Program-made: the position numbers and the translations under genes
The notes under the pieces: model-generated
What the model saw: the letters and a program-made list of their open reading frames with translations, nothing else
Told to the model about the DNA's origin: nothing
Database searches by the model: none
Shown: piece by piece, positions 18,467 to 25,001 of the stretch
Numbering within the stretch: the stretch's first letter is position 1
Layout of the letters: the number at the start of each line of letters is the position of its first letter
Origin: Deltaproteobacteria bacterium
GTDB taxonomy: Bacteria > Myxococcota_A > UBA9160 > UBA6930
Direction: 5' to 3'
DNA: 44,311 nucleotides
NCBI GenBank assembly: GCA_028817435.1
Contig: JAPPPQ010000046.1
Coordinates: 1-44,311 of the forward strand

Positions 18467-19432
18467 TCAGCCGAGCCGTGCGCCGGGGGCAATGCCGGAC
18501 TCTGCAGCGGGGAGCTTGGGGCCTTTTGCGCGGCGCAGCTTGGCTACGCGCAGCACGCCGCCCCGTGCGGCAATGCGCAGGCTTTGCGCGCAGGAGAGCA
18601 CCGTGCCGGGCGCGGTGGCGGCGGATGCGGCTTCCGCCCCTTCCGGCTCTCCCGCCGCTTCGAGCCGGCAGCCGAAGAGCCGCAGCGTTTCGCCGCCCAG
18701 GCGGGTGTGCGCGCCCGGGTTCGGATCGCAGCCGCGCAGCAGGCAATCCAGCTCTGCCGCCGGGCGCTCCCAGTCAATGCGCGCCACCTCGTCATCTACC
18801 AACCCTTGGTGACTGGCGAGGCGCTCGTCCTGGGGCCGGGGCTGCGCCTCGCCCCGCTCCACCAGCTCCACCGCGCGCAGCATGGCCGCAACCCCCGGCT
18901 CGTAAAGCTGCTCGAAGTAAAGGCTCGCCGCAGTGTGGTGCTTTTCGATGGCAAAGCCGCCCTGCTGCAGCACGATGGGGCCGGTATCTACCCCCGCATC
19001 CGGGCGAAACACCGTAACCCCGCTCTCGCGCTCGCCCAGGATGATTTGCCAGGCCAGCGCGTTGCCGCCGCGAAACTTCGGCAACAGCGACGGGTGAAAG
19101 CACAGCGAGCCGAGCCGCGGCGCATTGAGAATCTCTTCCGGCAAAATTTGCGTGACAAAAGCCAGCACATTCAGCTCTGCCCCCAGCGCCGCGTGCTCCG
19201 CTACCCGCTCTGCAATGGCCGCCCCGCCCCTGCGCAGCACCCGCGGCCGCAACAGCCGCAGCCCAAGCCGCTGCGCCTCCTCCGCCAGCGCATCCCCCCG
19301 CCCCCCCGCCACAGGCGCGGCAGGCGCGGGCGGCGCAAACACCCCCACCACCTCATGCCCCGCTTCCAGCAGGCGCAACAACACATCCCGCCCAAACGCC
19401 GCCTGCCCAAACACCGCCACCGATAGCGCCAT
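18467..19432 (-). CDS. Formyltetrahydrofolate hydrolase/formyltransferase-domain protein (FDH N-terminal type)
   Basis: This 321-residue protein has the formyltransferase fold. Its sequence follows the N-terminal hydrolase domain of 10-formyl-THF dehydrogenase more closely than methionyl-tRNA formyltransferase: VFGQAAFGRDV, GHEVVGVF, ALGAELNVLAF, then FHPSLLPKFRGGNALAWQ with catalytic His113, and DAGVDTGPIVLQ with Asp149. The same spacing occurs in animal FDH (His106, Asp142). A C-terminal OB-like domain is present, but the aldehyde dehydrogenase domain is absent. It probably acts on 10-formyl-THF in the cytosol, and the exact reaction is uncertain. TAGCTT stands 6 bases before the ATG, suggesting a leaderless transcript that then covers EF-G. 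A true Fmt is encoded at 32422, so this is not the cell's only formyltransferase-fold enzyme. Confidence 0.82.
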   Translation of the reverse strand: MALSVAVFGQAAFGRDVLLRLLEAGHEVVGVFAPPAPAAPVAGGRGDALAEEAQRLGLRLLRPRVLRRGGAAIAERVAEHAALGAELNVLAFVTQILPEEILNAPRLGSLCFHPSLLPKFRGGNALAWQIILGERESGVTVFRPDAGVDTGPIVLQQGGFAIEKHHTAASLYFEQLYEPGVAAMLRAVELVERGEAQPRPQDERLASHQGLVDDEVARIDWERPAAELDCLLRGCDPNPGAHTRLGGETLRLFGCRLEAAGEPEGAEAASAATAPGTVLSCAQSLRIAARGGVLRVAKLRRAKGPKLPAAESGIAPGARLG

Positions 19433-19438
19433 GCCCCA

Positions 19439-19444
19439 AAGCTA
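19439..19444 (-). promoter_or_regulatory. -10 box (TAGCTT) of a leaderless promoter
   Basis: TAGCTT ends 6 bases before the ATG at 19432 on the minus strand, and no Shine-Dalgarno is visible. The same spacing recurs before def, priA, kdsB, the SMUG1-like gene and the SDR gene. Confidence 0.4.
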
Positions 19445-19478
19445 GCGCAGATAGAGGGAAATATTTTCCCACCTCCCC

Positions 19479-19508
19479 TTGCCGCCCCCCTCAAAATCCG
19501 CCTATCAT
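19479..19508 (+). promoter_or_regulatory. Promoter of the 98-residue membrane protein
   Basis: TTGCCG (19479-19484), an 18-base spacer and TATCAT (19503-19508) form a reasonable sigma70-type promoter. The leader to the ATG at 19650 would be about 135 bases long. Confidence 0.45.
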
Positions 19509-19649
19509 GGCGGCAAAGAGAGATGCCGGGAGGCCACAAAATTCATGCAGGATGTGAGCAGCGGCCCCACAGGCCCGCACGGCCAAGAGGCAGGTCCGCG
19601 ATCCGTCCCCAGTGCCAGTGCATCGCATGGCAAGGAGAGGGAGAACGAG

Positions 19650-19946
19650 ATGAACGACGACCTCGTCAAGCAGCTACTCGCTGCAGTCCTTGATCTCAAC
19701 AAGACGGTTGGCGATCTCAAGCAAACGGTTGGTGGCCTTACGGCATCTGTCGAAGCGCTGAACAAGCGCTTCGACGATCAGAACGAGAATTTCAAGCGGT
19801 TGTCTTTGGATGTCCGGCAGGTGCGGAATTGGATCTTCAGGGGGCTCTTGACAGTGATTACGATTGTCTTGACCGCAGCATTGGCCCAATACTGCGGCGT
19901 TTCCGACAAGCTCGAAACCATCCGGCAGCTTTTCCCTCTTCAGTAG
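19650..19946 (+). CDS. Small coiled-coil protein with C-terminal membrane anchor
   Basis: This is a 98-residue protein. Residues 5-55 carry heptad-like repeats (LDLNKTVGDLKQTVGGL, then VEALNKRFDDQNENF), suggesting a coiled coil. Residues 62-82 (IFRGLLTVITIVLTAALAQ) are one membrane helix, followed by a short polar tail. The frame is open further upstream, but ATG 19650 is preceded by AAGGAGAGG at 5-12 bases and is the clear start. GC is near 52%, well below the backbone. It converges tail to tail (15-base gap) with another small coiled-coil membrane protein of opposite layout. No catalytic motif is seen. Homo-oligomeric scaffolding is a guess. Confidence 0.75.
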   Translation: MNDDLVKQLLAAVLDLNKTVGDLKQTVGGLTASVEALNKRFDDQNENFKRLSLDVRQVRNWIFRGLLTVITIVLTAALAQYCGVSDKLETIRQLFPLQ

Positions 19947-19961
19947 CCAATCAGCGCAACC

Positions 19962-20267
19962 CTACCTCTCCCCCACAACCTCCAAAACCTCATCCACCTT
20001 CTCGATAATCCGCTCCTGATTCTCCCGCAGCGTCCGCTGGCTCTCCTGCAGCTCCCGCTGCCCCTCCTCCAATCGCCCGACCCTCTCCCGCAACGCCTGC
20101 TGCTCCTTCTGCAAAATCTGCTGCCCATCCTCCAGCCGCCCGATGCGGCGGTCCCCCTCCGGTGCAAACCAAGAAAACCCAACGACAAGGGCAATCACCG
20201 CGAGGATGAATCCAGGACCGATACGGGGGTCCCAAACGAGTAGCGACTTATTCGTGGGCTGCGCCAT
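19962..20267 (-). CDS. Small coiled-coil protein with N-terminal membrane anchor
   Basis: This is a 101-residue protein. Residues 18-35 (PGFILAVIALVVGFSWFA) form one membrane helix. From residue 38 to the end there is a long Glu/Gln/Arg-rich coiled coil with a near-repeating 11- to 14-residue pattern (RRIGRLEDGQQIL, RVGRLEEGQREL). ATG 20267 has GGAGGAAG about 4 bases upstream, so the 17 extra upstream codons in the frame are rejected. It starts about 80 bases after the stop of the methyltransferase-HNH gene on the same strand and may be co-transcribed with it. It resembles DUF1640/bdr-like coiled-coil membrane proteins only in general form. Function is unknown. Confidence 0.75.
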   Translation of the reverse strand: MAQPTNKSLLVWDPRIGPGFILAVIALVVGFSWFAPEGDRRIGRLEDGQQILQKEQQALRERVGRLEEGQRELQESQRTLRENQERIIEKVDEVLEVVGER

Positions 20268-20347
20268 TGTCTTCCTCCTCCTTGCTCCCCAATGATAACA
20301 GAGAAATTCGCCTGTCAAGCCCCGAGGTTATCACGGCGAGGGAGCCA

Positions 20348-21622
20348 TCAGGGCAGGCGCCAGTGCTTTTCGTAGTGTTGCATGGCCCAAGCTTGGCTGC
20401 GCTTGCCCTTCATGGAGTTGCAGGCTTGGCAGAGCAATTGAATGTTGTCGTCCGCATCGGGGCCGCCTTTGGAAGTGGGCACTATGTGGTCCAGCGTGAG
20501 GTTGCGCTTCTCAAAGTGAACGCCGCAGATATTGCAATGGCCGCCCTGCTCGCCGTAGAGGCGGGTGAGCAGTGCGCCGTCCGGCGAACGGATCAGCGCC
20601 TCGCTGCGCTTCGGCGCATCCCGCCGGTGAATGGGCGGAAACAGCTTGCCGAGTTCCCGCTCCATGCGGGTCATGACCAATTCCGCCGCTTTGGGGCTGA
20701 CATCAATTCCAATCCACTGCCTGCCGAGCTTCTCGGCCGCAACGCAGGTAGTGGCGCAGCCGCAGAACGGATCCAGCACCAGATCGCCCGGATTGCTGCT
20801 GGCCTGAACAATGCGTTCCAGCAGCGCCAGCGGTTTCTGCGTGGGGTAGCCGACCCGCTCTTTGGGAGAGATATGTCCGCCGGAGGGAATGTCGTTCCAC
20901 CAGTCCTGCGGAATCTTCCCGCGCTGCAGGTATGCCTTGCGGGTTTCTTCATCCTGGAGCTTCCCGCCCCCCTCTCCCCAAATTGCAGGGCGCTTCCCGG
21001 AATCGGTGTGAAGGGCCTTGTAGGGAACGCGCACCGCATCGGCGTTGAATGTCCAAACATCGCTGCGCGTGTAGCGAAATACCGTGTCGTGCTTTTGGGG
21101 GAAATTTTTCTTCGTCCCGCTCGGGCCGGTGTATGCCCAGATAATCTCATTGCGAAAATTTCCCGGGCCGAACACCGCGTCCATCAACAACTTCAAGCTG
21201 TGGCTGATCGTCGGATCGCAGTGCAGATAAATACTCCCCGTATCCTTGAGAATGCGCCGCATTTCAATCAACCGGGGCGCCATGTAGAGCAGGTAGGGCG
21301 TATTGCTTCGCTCGCCCACCGCGCCCGAAGCCCGAATCAGCGCCGCAATGTGCGGATACTTCCGCTCCAGCAATTCCATGTCTTCGAATTTCACATCGTC
21401 CATAACCCACCAATCCTTGAACGACGCCCCCTCCGCCTCGCTCCCAATCGGCGCTTGAAACTGCTTCTTCTTATTGAAGGGCGGATCCAGATAAATCAAA
21501 TCCACCACCCCGCTATCCATCCCCCGCATCACCTCCAAATTGTCCCGCGTAAATATCGTCCGATTCGCAACACTCCCCCCGCGCTTCGCACCCCTGCCAC
21601 CCTTGCGCCTCTTAGCCGCCAT
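20348..21622 (-). CDS. DNA methyltransferase (beta-class order) fused to C-terminal HNH endonuclease
   Basis: This is a 424-residue protein. The catalytic DPPF motif (LIYLDPPFNKKKQF) is at 46-49 and the SAM-binding DPFCGCATT at 284-292. That order, catalytic first, is the beta class of N6-adenine/N4-cytosine methyltransferases. YPTQKP (259-264) is the usual motif before the SAM region. After residue 355 comes a zinc-type HNH domain: C363-x2-C366, LDHIVPTSKGG (D378, H379), N393 and C398-x2-C401. All key residues of both halves are present, so both activities may be intact. ATG 21622 lies at the start of homology and the first 18 residues are Lys/Arg/Gly-rich. The frame continues upstream through low-complexity DNA, which I reject. 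It lies in a lower-GC island, divergent from a repeat membrane protein. No separate specificity or restriction gene is adjacent. Confidence 0.88.
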   Translation of the reverse strand: MAAKRRKGGRGAKRGGSVANRTIFTRDNLEVMRGMDSGVVDLIYLDPPFNKKKQFQAPIGSEAEGASFKDWWVMDDVKFEDMELLERKYPHIAALIRASGAVGERSNTPYLLYMAPRLIEMRRILKDTGSIYLHCDPTISHSLKLLMDAVFGPGNFRNEIIWAYTGPSGTKKNFPQKHDTVFRYTRSDVWTFNADAVRVPYKALHTDSGKRPAIWGEGGGKLQDEETRKAYLQRGKIPQDWWNDIPSGGHISPKERVGYPTQKPLALLERIVQASSNPGDLVLDPFCGCATTCVAAEKLGRQWIGIDVSPKAAELVMTRMERELGKLFPPIHRRDAPKRSEALIRSPDGALLTRLYGEQGGHCNICGVHFEKRNLTLDHIVPTSKGGPDADDNIQLLCQACNSMKGKRSQAWAMQHYEKHWRLP

Positions 21623-21773
21623 TTCTCGCCCCCCAGATCCCCCACACACTAGCGCACCCCACCCCCCACGCCGCCCCGCCCAGCGAGCAGGCGAACCTCT
21701 CCACCAGCCGGAATTTTCGGAGATTCCACGGGATTTTCCGGGATTTTCAGCCCCCCATCGCCCACCCTTCCCG

Positions 21774-21783
21774 CCCCCCCCCC
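21774..21783 (+). repeat. C10 homopolymer in the divergent intergenic region
   Basis: Ten C between the divergent methyltransferase-HNH gene and the repeat membrane protein. It lies upstream of the TTGACA box and outside any coding sequence I accept. Confidence 0.7.
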
Positions 21784-21799
21784 GCGAAGCAGAGAGGAC

Positions 21800-21829
21800 T
21801 TGACAACCTCCAGCAGTCCTGCTTCTATG
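21800..21829 (+). promoter_or_regulatory. Promoter with consensus -35 for the repeat membrane protein
   Basis: A perfect TTGACA (21800-21805) is followed after 18 bases by TCTATG (21824-21829), a poor -10, with TATGCC overlapping it two bases later. The start codon at 21837 is close, so the leader is very short. A consensus -35 is not seen at the housekeeping genes of this window. Confidence 0.45.
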
Positions 21830-21836
21830 CCCCCTC

Positions 21837-23810
21837 ATGAGCGAGGCAAACACGCCGGGCATCCCCCCTCTATTGAAGGAAGACGACCTCAACCCTGCGG
21901 AGAAAAAGGTTCTCAAAGCCTTCCAGAACGGGGAAAGGGAAGTCATCGTTCATCCCAATGGCATCGCAGGCCATCTCCCCAGTCCCGAAAAGTTCACCGA
22001 AGAGCATATCCCTGCCCTTATGTCCACTGTAAAAGAGCCTACGGCAGAGGACTGGCAAGGCGAAGGCGCAGTTATCCGCGCCCACTTCCTGCGCAACCTG
22101 TTCTTGGGAAACCACGGCAAATTCGATACTCGATTGGTATCAATCTCCTGTGCTCGCATCGAAGGTATGTTGAATTTGGATTATTGCGAAAGCCGCTTCC
22201 CTCTCAATTTTTTCTGGTGCATTTTCTCAGAGGGAATCTCATTGCAGGCGGCCGCTATTCCAGAGTTGGCATTGACGAAGTGCCTGATTGGTCAAGCTGG
22301 TCAGCCTTCTCATCTTTATGCCCCGCAAGTGCAAGTGACTACCAACGTGTCTCTAAATAGCCAATTTATAGCATATGGCGGAGTATATTTGCACAGCGCG
22401 AATATCGGCGGACAGCTAACTTGCGATGGCAGCCATTTCGAAAAAGGTTTGAATGCCCAAAGTTTGGAGACAGGTGGTGCTGTGTTTCTGGTTGACGATT
22501 TCAGATCTAACGGTGTGGTATATCTGGACAGTGCGAATATCGGCGGGCAGTTGGTTTGCGAAGGTGGCCATTTCGAAAAAGGCTTGACTGCCCAGCATCT
22601 GAAGACAAAGGAATGTGTACTCCTGAGGGAAGGATTCAGATCCAATGGTAAGGTAAATCTGTACGCGGCAAATATAGGTGGTCCGCTTTCCTGCGTTGGC
22701 GGCTATTTCAAAGCAGGTCTGATTGCCGAGCACATGAAGGCGGGTGGAGATGTTCTTTTGATGGAAAAATTCGAATCCGGTGGCAAAGTGTATCTAAACT
22801 GGGCAAATATCAGTGGGCAATTTTCTTGCACTGGTGGTGTTTTCGAAAAGGGCCTGGAGGCCCAAAATTTGAAGACAGGCAAAGATATGTTTCTGAGGGG
22901 CAAATTCGAATCCAATGATGTCGTAGACCTGAATGGAGCAAATATCGGAGGGCAACTAGATTGCACCGGCGGATATTTCAAAACCGGCCTTGTTGCCCAG
23001 AACTTGAATACCGACAAAGATGTGTTTCTGAAGGAAGGGTTCGAGTCCAACGGTGTGGTGAACCTGAACGGGGCAAATATCGGAGGGCAACTTTTTTGCC
23101 CTGATGGGCATTTCAGAAAGGGTCTGTTTGCAAATGGCCTTCGCTATCAGAGTATTTACCTCGGCGGGGATTGGAGGAACGGTTTGGCTTGGTTGCAACA
23201 GATACGAGGGGATGGGCTCCAGCCCTACGAGCAATTGATGACGGCATATCGCCGCATGGGAAACCCCGATTGGGCGCGGGAAATTGGATTTGAGTTGGAG
23301 AAGAAAAGGCATGAACGATCCGAGGGCTTATGGCGTGCTTGGTATTCCGTCCTGAAATGGACAATTGGCTACGGCTACAAGCCTTTTCAATCTCTCGGAT
23401 GGGCTGCGGGGTTGGTGGCGGCGGGCTTTCTCTTGTTCAGCAGCGGCCACAATGGGATTGTATCGAGGTTTGTCCCGCAGTATTTGAAAACGCCCGCTTT
23501 CCTTGACAACACCTTCCTCGGTAACGAGTGGATTCCTGCGGAAGTCGAAGCCTTGGAATCGGCGTCTTGGACGCAAAACAGGAAGCCGCCGCCGGATTAT
23601 CAACCGTTCAACCCCATGGTCTATTCCCTGGAGGCGGCCTTCCCCGTGCTGCCCTTGGGCCAGCTGGATAAGTGGCGCCCAAGTAGCTTGATTCTCTCGG
23701 GCGTGCGCTGGATATGGACTTTCACCGGCAGCACGCTGCTGGCTATCCTGGCCCTGTTCGGCGTAGGCGCACTTGGCCCCAACCGGAAGAATGAGGACGA
23801 CAGTGGGTAG
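21837..23810 (+). CDS. Repeat membrane protein (ANIGGQL-type 45-residue repeats, two C-terminal membrane helices)
   Basis: This 657-residue protein has three parts. Residues 1-180 are a soluble region without a recognised motif. Residues 181-450 hold six 45-residue repeats built on ANIGGQLxCxGGxF, KGLxAQxLKT and VFLxxxFxSNGxV, likely a stacked beta-solenoid. The C-terminus has membrane helices at about 518-540 and 625-647, flanking a loop with FNPMVYSLEAAFPVLPLGQ, a phrase seen in pentapeptide-like membrane proteins with channel-like tails. Related bacterial proteins are often labelled membrane-associated oxidoreductase, but I see no nucleotide or cofactor motif here. GC is near 50%, far below the flanks, which suggests transfer. 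ATG 21837 follows a TTGACA promoter and lacks a good Shine-Dalgarno. An orphan HicB-like gene overlaps its end. Confidence 0.82.
   Translation: MSEANTPGIPPLLKEDDLNPAEKKVLKAFQNGEREVIVHPNGIAGHLPSPEKFTEEHIPALMSTVKEPTAEDWQGEGAVIRAHFLRNLFLGNHGKFDTRLVSISCARIEGMLNLDYCESRFPLNFFWCIFSEGISLQAAAIPELALTKCLIGQAGQPSHLYAPQVQVTTNVSLNSQFIAYGGVYLHSANIGGQLTCDGSHFEKGLNAQSLETGGAVFLVDDFRSNGVVYLDSANIGGQLVCEGGHFEKGLTAQHLKTKECVLLREGFRSNGKVNLYAANIGGPLSCVGGYFKAGLIAEHMKAGGDVLLMEKFESGGKVYLNWANISGQFSCTGGVFEKGLEAQNLKTGKDMFLRGKFESNDVVDLNGANIGGQLDCTGGYFKTGLVAQNLNTDKDVFLKEGFESNGVVNLNGANIGGQLFCPDGHFRKGLFANGLRYQSIYLGGDWRNGLAWLQQIRGDGLQPYEQLMTAYRRMGNPDWAREIGFELEKKRHERSEGLWRAWYSVLKWTIGYGYKPFQSLGWAAGLVAAGFLLFSSGHNGIVSRFVPQYLKTPAFLDNTFLGNEWIPAEVEALESASWTQNRKPPPDYQPFNPMVYSLEAAFPVLPLGQLDKWRPSSLILSGVRWIWTFTGSTLLAILALFGVGALGPNRKNEDDSG
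22377..23186 (+). repeat. Six in-frame 135-bp tandem repeats
   Basis: The Asn codon of the ANIGG motif occurs at 22401, 22536, 22671, 22806, 22941 and 23076, exactly 135 bases apart, with no insertions. The units are clearly related in sequence but not identical, so the array is not a recent expansion, though the period is strictly conserved. Confidence 0.95.
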
Positions 23811-23982
23811 CGAATTGCTGCTGCTCTGGACGCTTGATTACACCGTAGATGAGGGTGGATGGTTCATTGGAAACCTCCGGCAGATTCCCGGAGTCATAAG
23901 CCAAGGGAAGACACTCGACGAACTCAAAGCGAACATTCTCGACGCTTTGCTGCTTATGCTGGAAGACGAGCGCGCACAATAG
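23791..23982 (+). CDS. HicB-like antitoxin-family protein without a HicA partner
   Basis: This is a 63-residue protein with the HicB/UPF0150 pattern: a YTVDEGGWFIGNL strand pair, PGVISQGKTLDEL, then the helix KANILDALLLMLED. ATG 23791 has GGAAG about 2 bases upstream and overlaps the end of the repeat membrane protein gene by 20 bases in another frame, so translation is probably coupled. HicB normally carries a C-terminal DNA-binding domain and pairs with the small RNase HicA. Here the protein ends after the partial RNase-H-like fold, and no HicA-like frame lies on either side. It may be a solitary regulator or a remnant. Confidence 0.7.
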   Translation: MRTTVGSELLLLWTLDYTVDEGGWFIGNLRQIPGVISQGKTLDELKANILDALLLMLEDERAQ

Positions 23983-24012
23983 ACAGGGTTTTGCTTTTCT
24001 CCCACAACCGCG

Positions 24013-24678
24013 TCACCGCGCGGTGCTGCGGTCGCCTACCTGGCCTTTGACCGTGGCGGGGGCGCCGGCGGCGAAGGTGTGCGGGGGGATGTTGCGTTGC
24101 ACCAGGGAGCGTGCGCCGATGATGGAGTGCGCGCCGATTTGCACGCCGCGCAGCACGGTGACATCGGAGGCGAGCCAGGCGTGCGCGCCGATTTGCACCG
24201 GGGCGCTCTGCTCGGGGCGGGTGGCGTCGAAATCGTGCTGGTCGGCGTCGTAAATGCGGCTGCCAATGCCGATGACGGCGCGCGGGCCGATGGCAACCGA
24301 TTGCTTGGCGCTCAGCGAACAGCCGTTGAGCAATGCGCCTGCGCCCACCACAATGCGCGCGCCGGGCCAGGCGGTAATTACCACCGGCCCGGCCTCGGTG
24401 CGCAGCCATGCGCCCGGCTCCACCACCACTTCGCCACCCTGGTGAATTACAAAAGACAGCGCGGCGAAAATGCGCTCGGTGGCGGCGCCGGCGGCGATGC
24501 GAAGCCGCGCGCCCGGCGCAAGGTTGAAGCGCGCCGCCGCAAATGCCGTGGCCGCGCGCGAATGCACCTGCAACCCGGGATGCAGCGCGTGCAGCCAGGC
24601 GAGCCGCGCGCGATCTCGAAACTGCAGCGCGCGCAGTGCGGCCGCGCGCAAATGCTGCGCCGCCGCGCGCGCGGCCAA
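24013..24678 (-). CDS. Left-handed beta-helix (hexapeptide-repeat) acetyltransferase
   Basis: This protein has about 221 residues. The C-terminal two thirds hold hexapeptide repeats (VVITAWPGARIVVGAGALL, IGPRAVIGIGS, VQIGAHAWLASDVTVLRG, VQIGAHSIIGARSLV). They close with the PPHTFAAGAPATVKG tail typical of the maltose/galactoside and O-antigen acetyltransferases. YDADQHDFD supplies the likely catalytic His. It probably transfers an acetyl group from acetyl-CoA to a sugar, possibly of a surface polysaccharide. The acceptor cannot be read from sequence. The frame is open into infA, but the Arg/Ala-rich translation there is an infA shadow. I chose TTG 24678, 5 bases inside the end of infA, with moderate confidence. 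Confidence 0.75.
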   Translation of the reverse strand: MAARAAAQHLRAAALRALQFRDRARLAWLHALHPGLQVHSRAATAFAAARFNLAPGARLRIAAGAATERIFAALSFVIHQGGEVVVEPGAWLRTEAGPVVITAWPGARIVVGAGALLNGCSLSAKQSVAIGPRAVIGIGSRIYDADQHDFDATRPEQSAPVQIGAHAWLASDVTVLRGVQIGAHSIIGARSLVQRNIPPHTFAAGAPATVKGQVGDRSTAR

Positions 24679-24680
24679 GC

Positions 24681-24923
24681 TCAGCGGCCCGGCGGCGCTT
24701 CGCCTTCGCGCAGCCGAAAGGTGATGAAGCCGTGGGTGGGATCGTAGGGCGAAAGGCCCACCTGCACGCGGTCGCCCGGAATGACGCGAATGCGGAAGCG
24801 CCGCATGCGGCCCGAGAGTTGCGCGGTAACGGTCTGCCCCGATTCCAGCGTAATCTGGTAGCGCCCGCCGCCGAGGATCTTGTCCACCGCCCCGGTCGCC
24901 TGAATCAAATCGTCTCGCGCCAA
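24681..24923 (-). CDS. infA: Translation initiation factor IF-1
   Basis: This is an 80-residue OB-fold protein. It matches IF-1 through GAVDKILGGGRYQITLESG, then LSGRMRRFRIRVIPGDRV and LSPYDPTHGFITFR. IF-1 binds the ribosomal A site during initiation. The start is TTG 24923, giving M-A-R-D-D-L-I-Q, with GGAGG 7 bases upstream. A long upstream extension of the frame is spurious. The tail after residue 72 (EGEAPPGR) is a little longer than in most IF-1. The acetyltransferase gene follows with overlapping or abutting ends, and the SMUG1-like gene diverges upstream across 78 bases. Confidence 0.93.
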   Translation of the reverse strand: MARDDLIQATGAVDKILGGGRYQITLESGQTVTAQLSGRMRRFRIRVIPGDRVQVGLSPYDPTHGFITFRLREGEAPPGR

Positions 24924-24989
24924 AGTTTCCTCCCGCCTGCCCGAGCCCGGCCCGCACAGCCTAGCGCGCGCGCCGGCACAGGGCGAGGC

Positions 24990-24995
24990 TACGCT
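24990..24995 (+). promoter_or_regulatory. -10 box (TACGCT) of a leaderless promoter
   Basis: TACGCT ends 6 bases before ATG 25002 of the SMUG1-like gene. No Shine-Dalgarno is visible between them. Confidence 0.4.
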
Positions 24996-25001
24996 GGCGC
25001 A

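Noticed and set aside
20348..21946. N-terminal extension of the methyltransferase-HNH protein back to 21946
   Set aside because: The additional 108 codons are Gly/Arg/Ser low complexity, overlap the divergent gene and its promoter, and have no homology.
22377..23186. CRISPR-like array
   Set aside because: The 135-bp period has no short constant repeat and unique spacer, and the units are in-frame protein repeats.
23982..24013. HicA toxin partner next to the HicB-like gene
   Set aside because: Only 30 bases separate the HicB stop from the acetyltransferase stop, and no small frame with HicA features occurs on either strand nearby.
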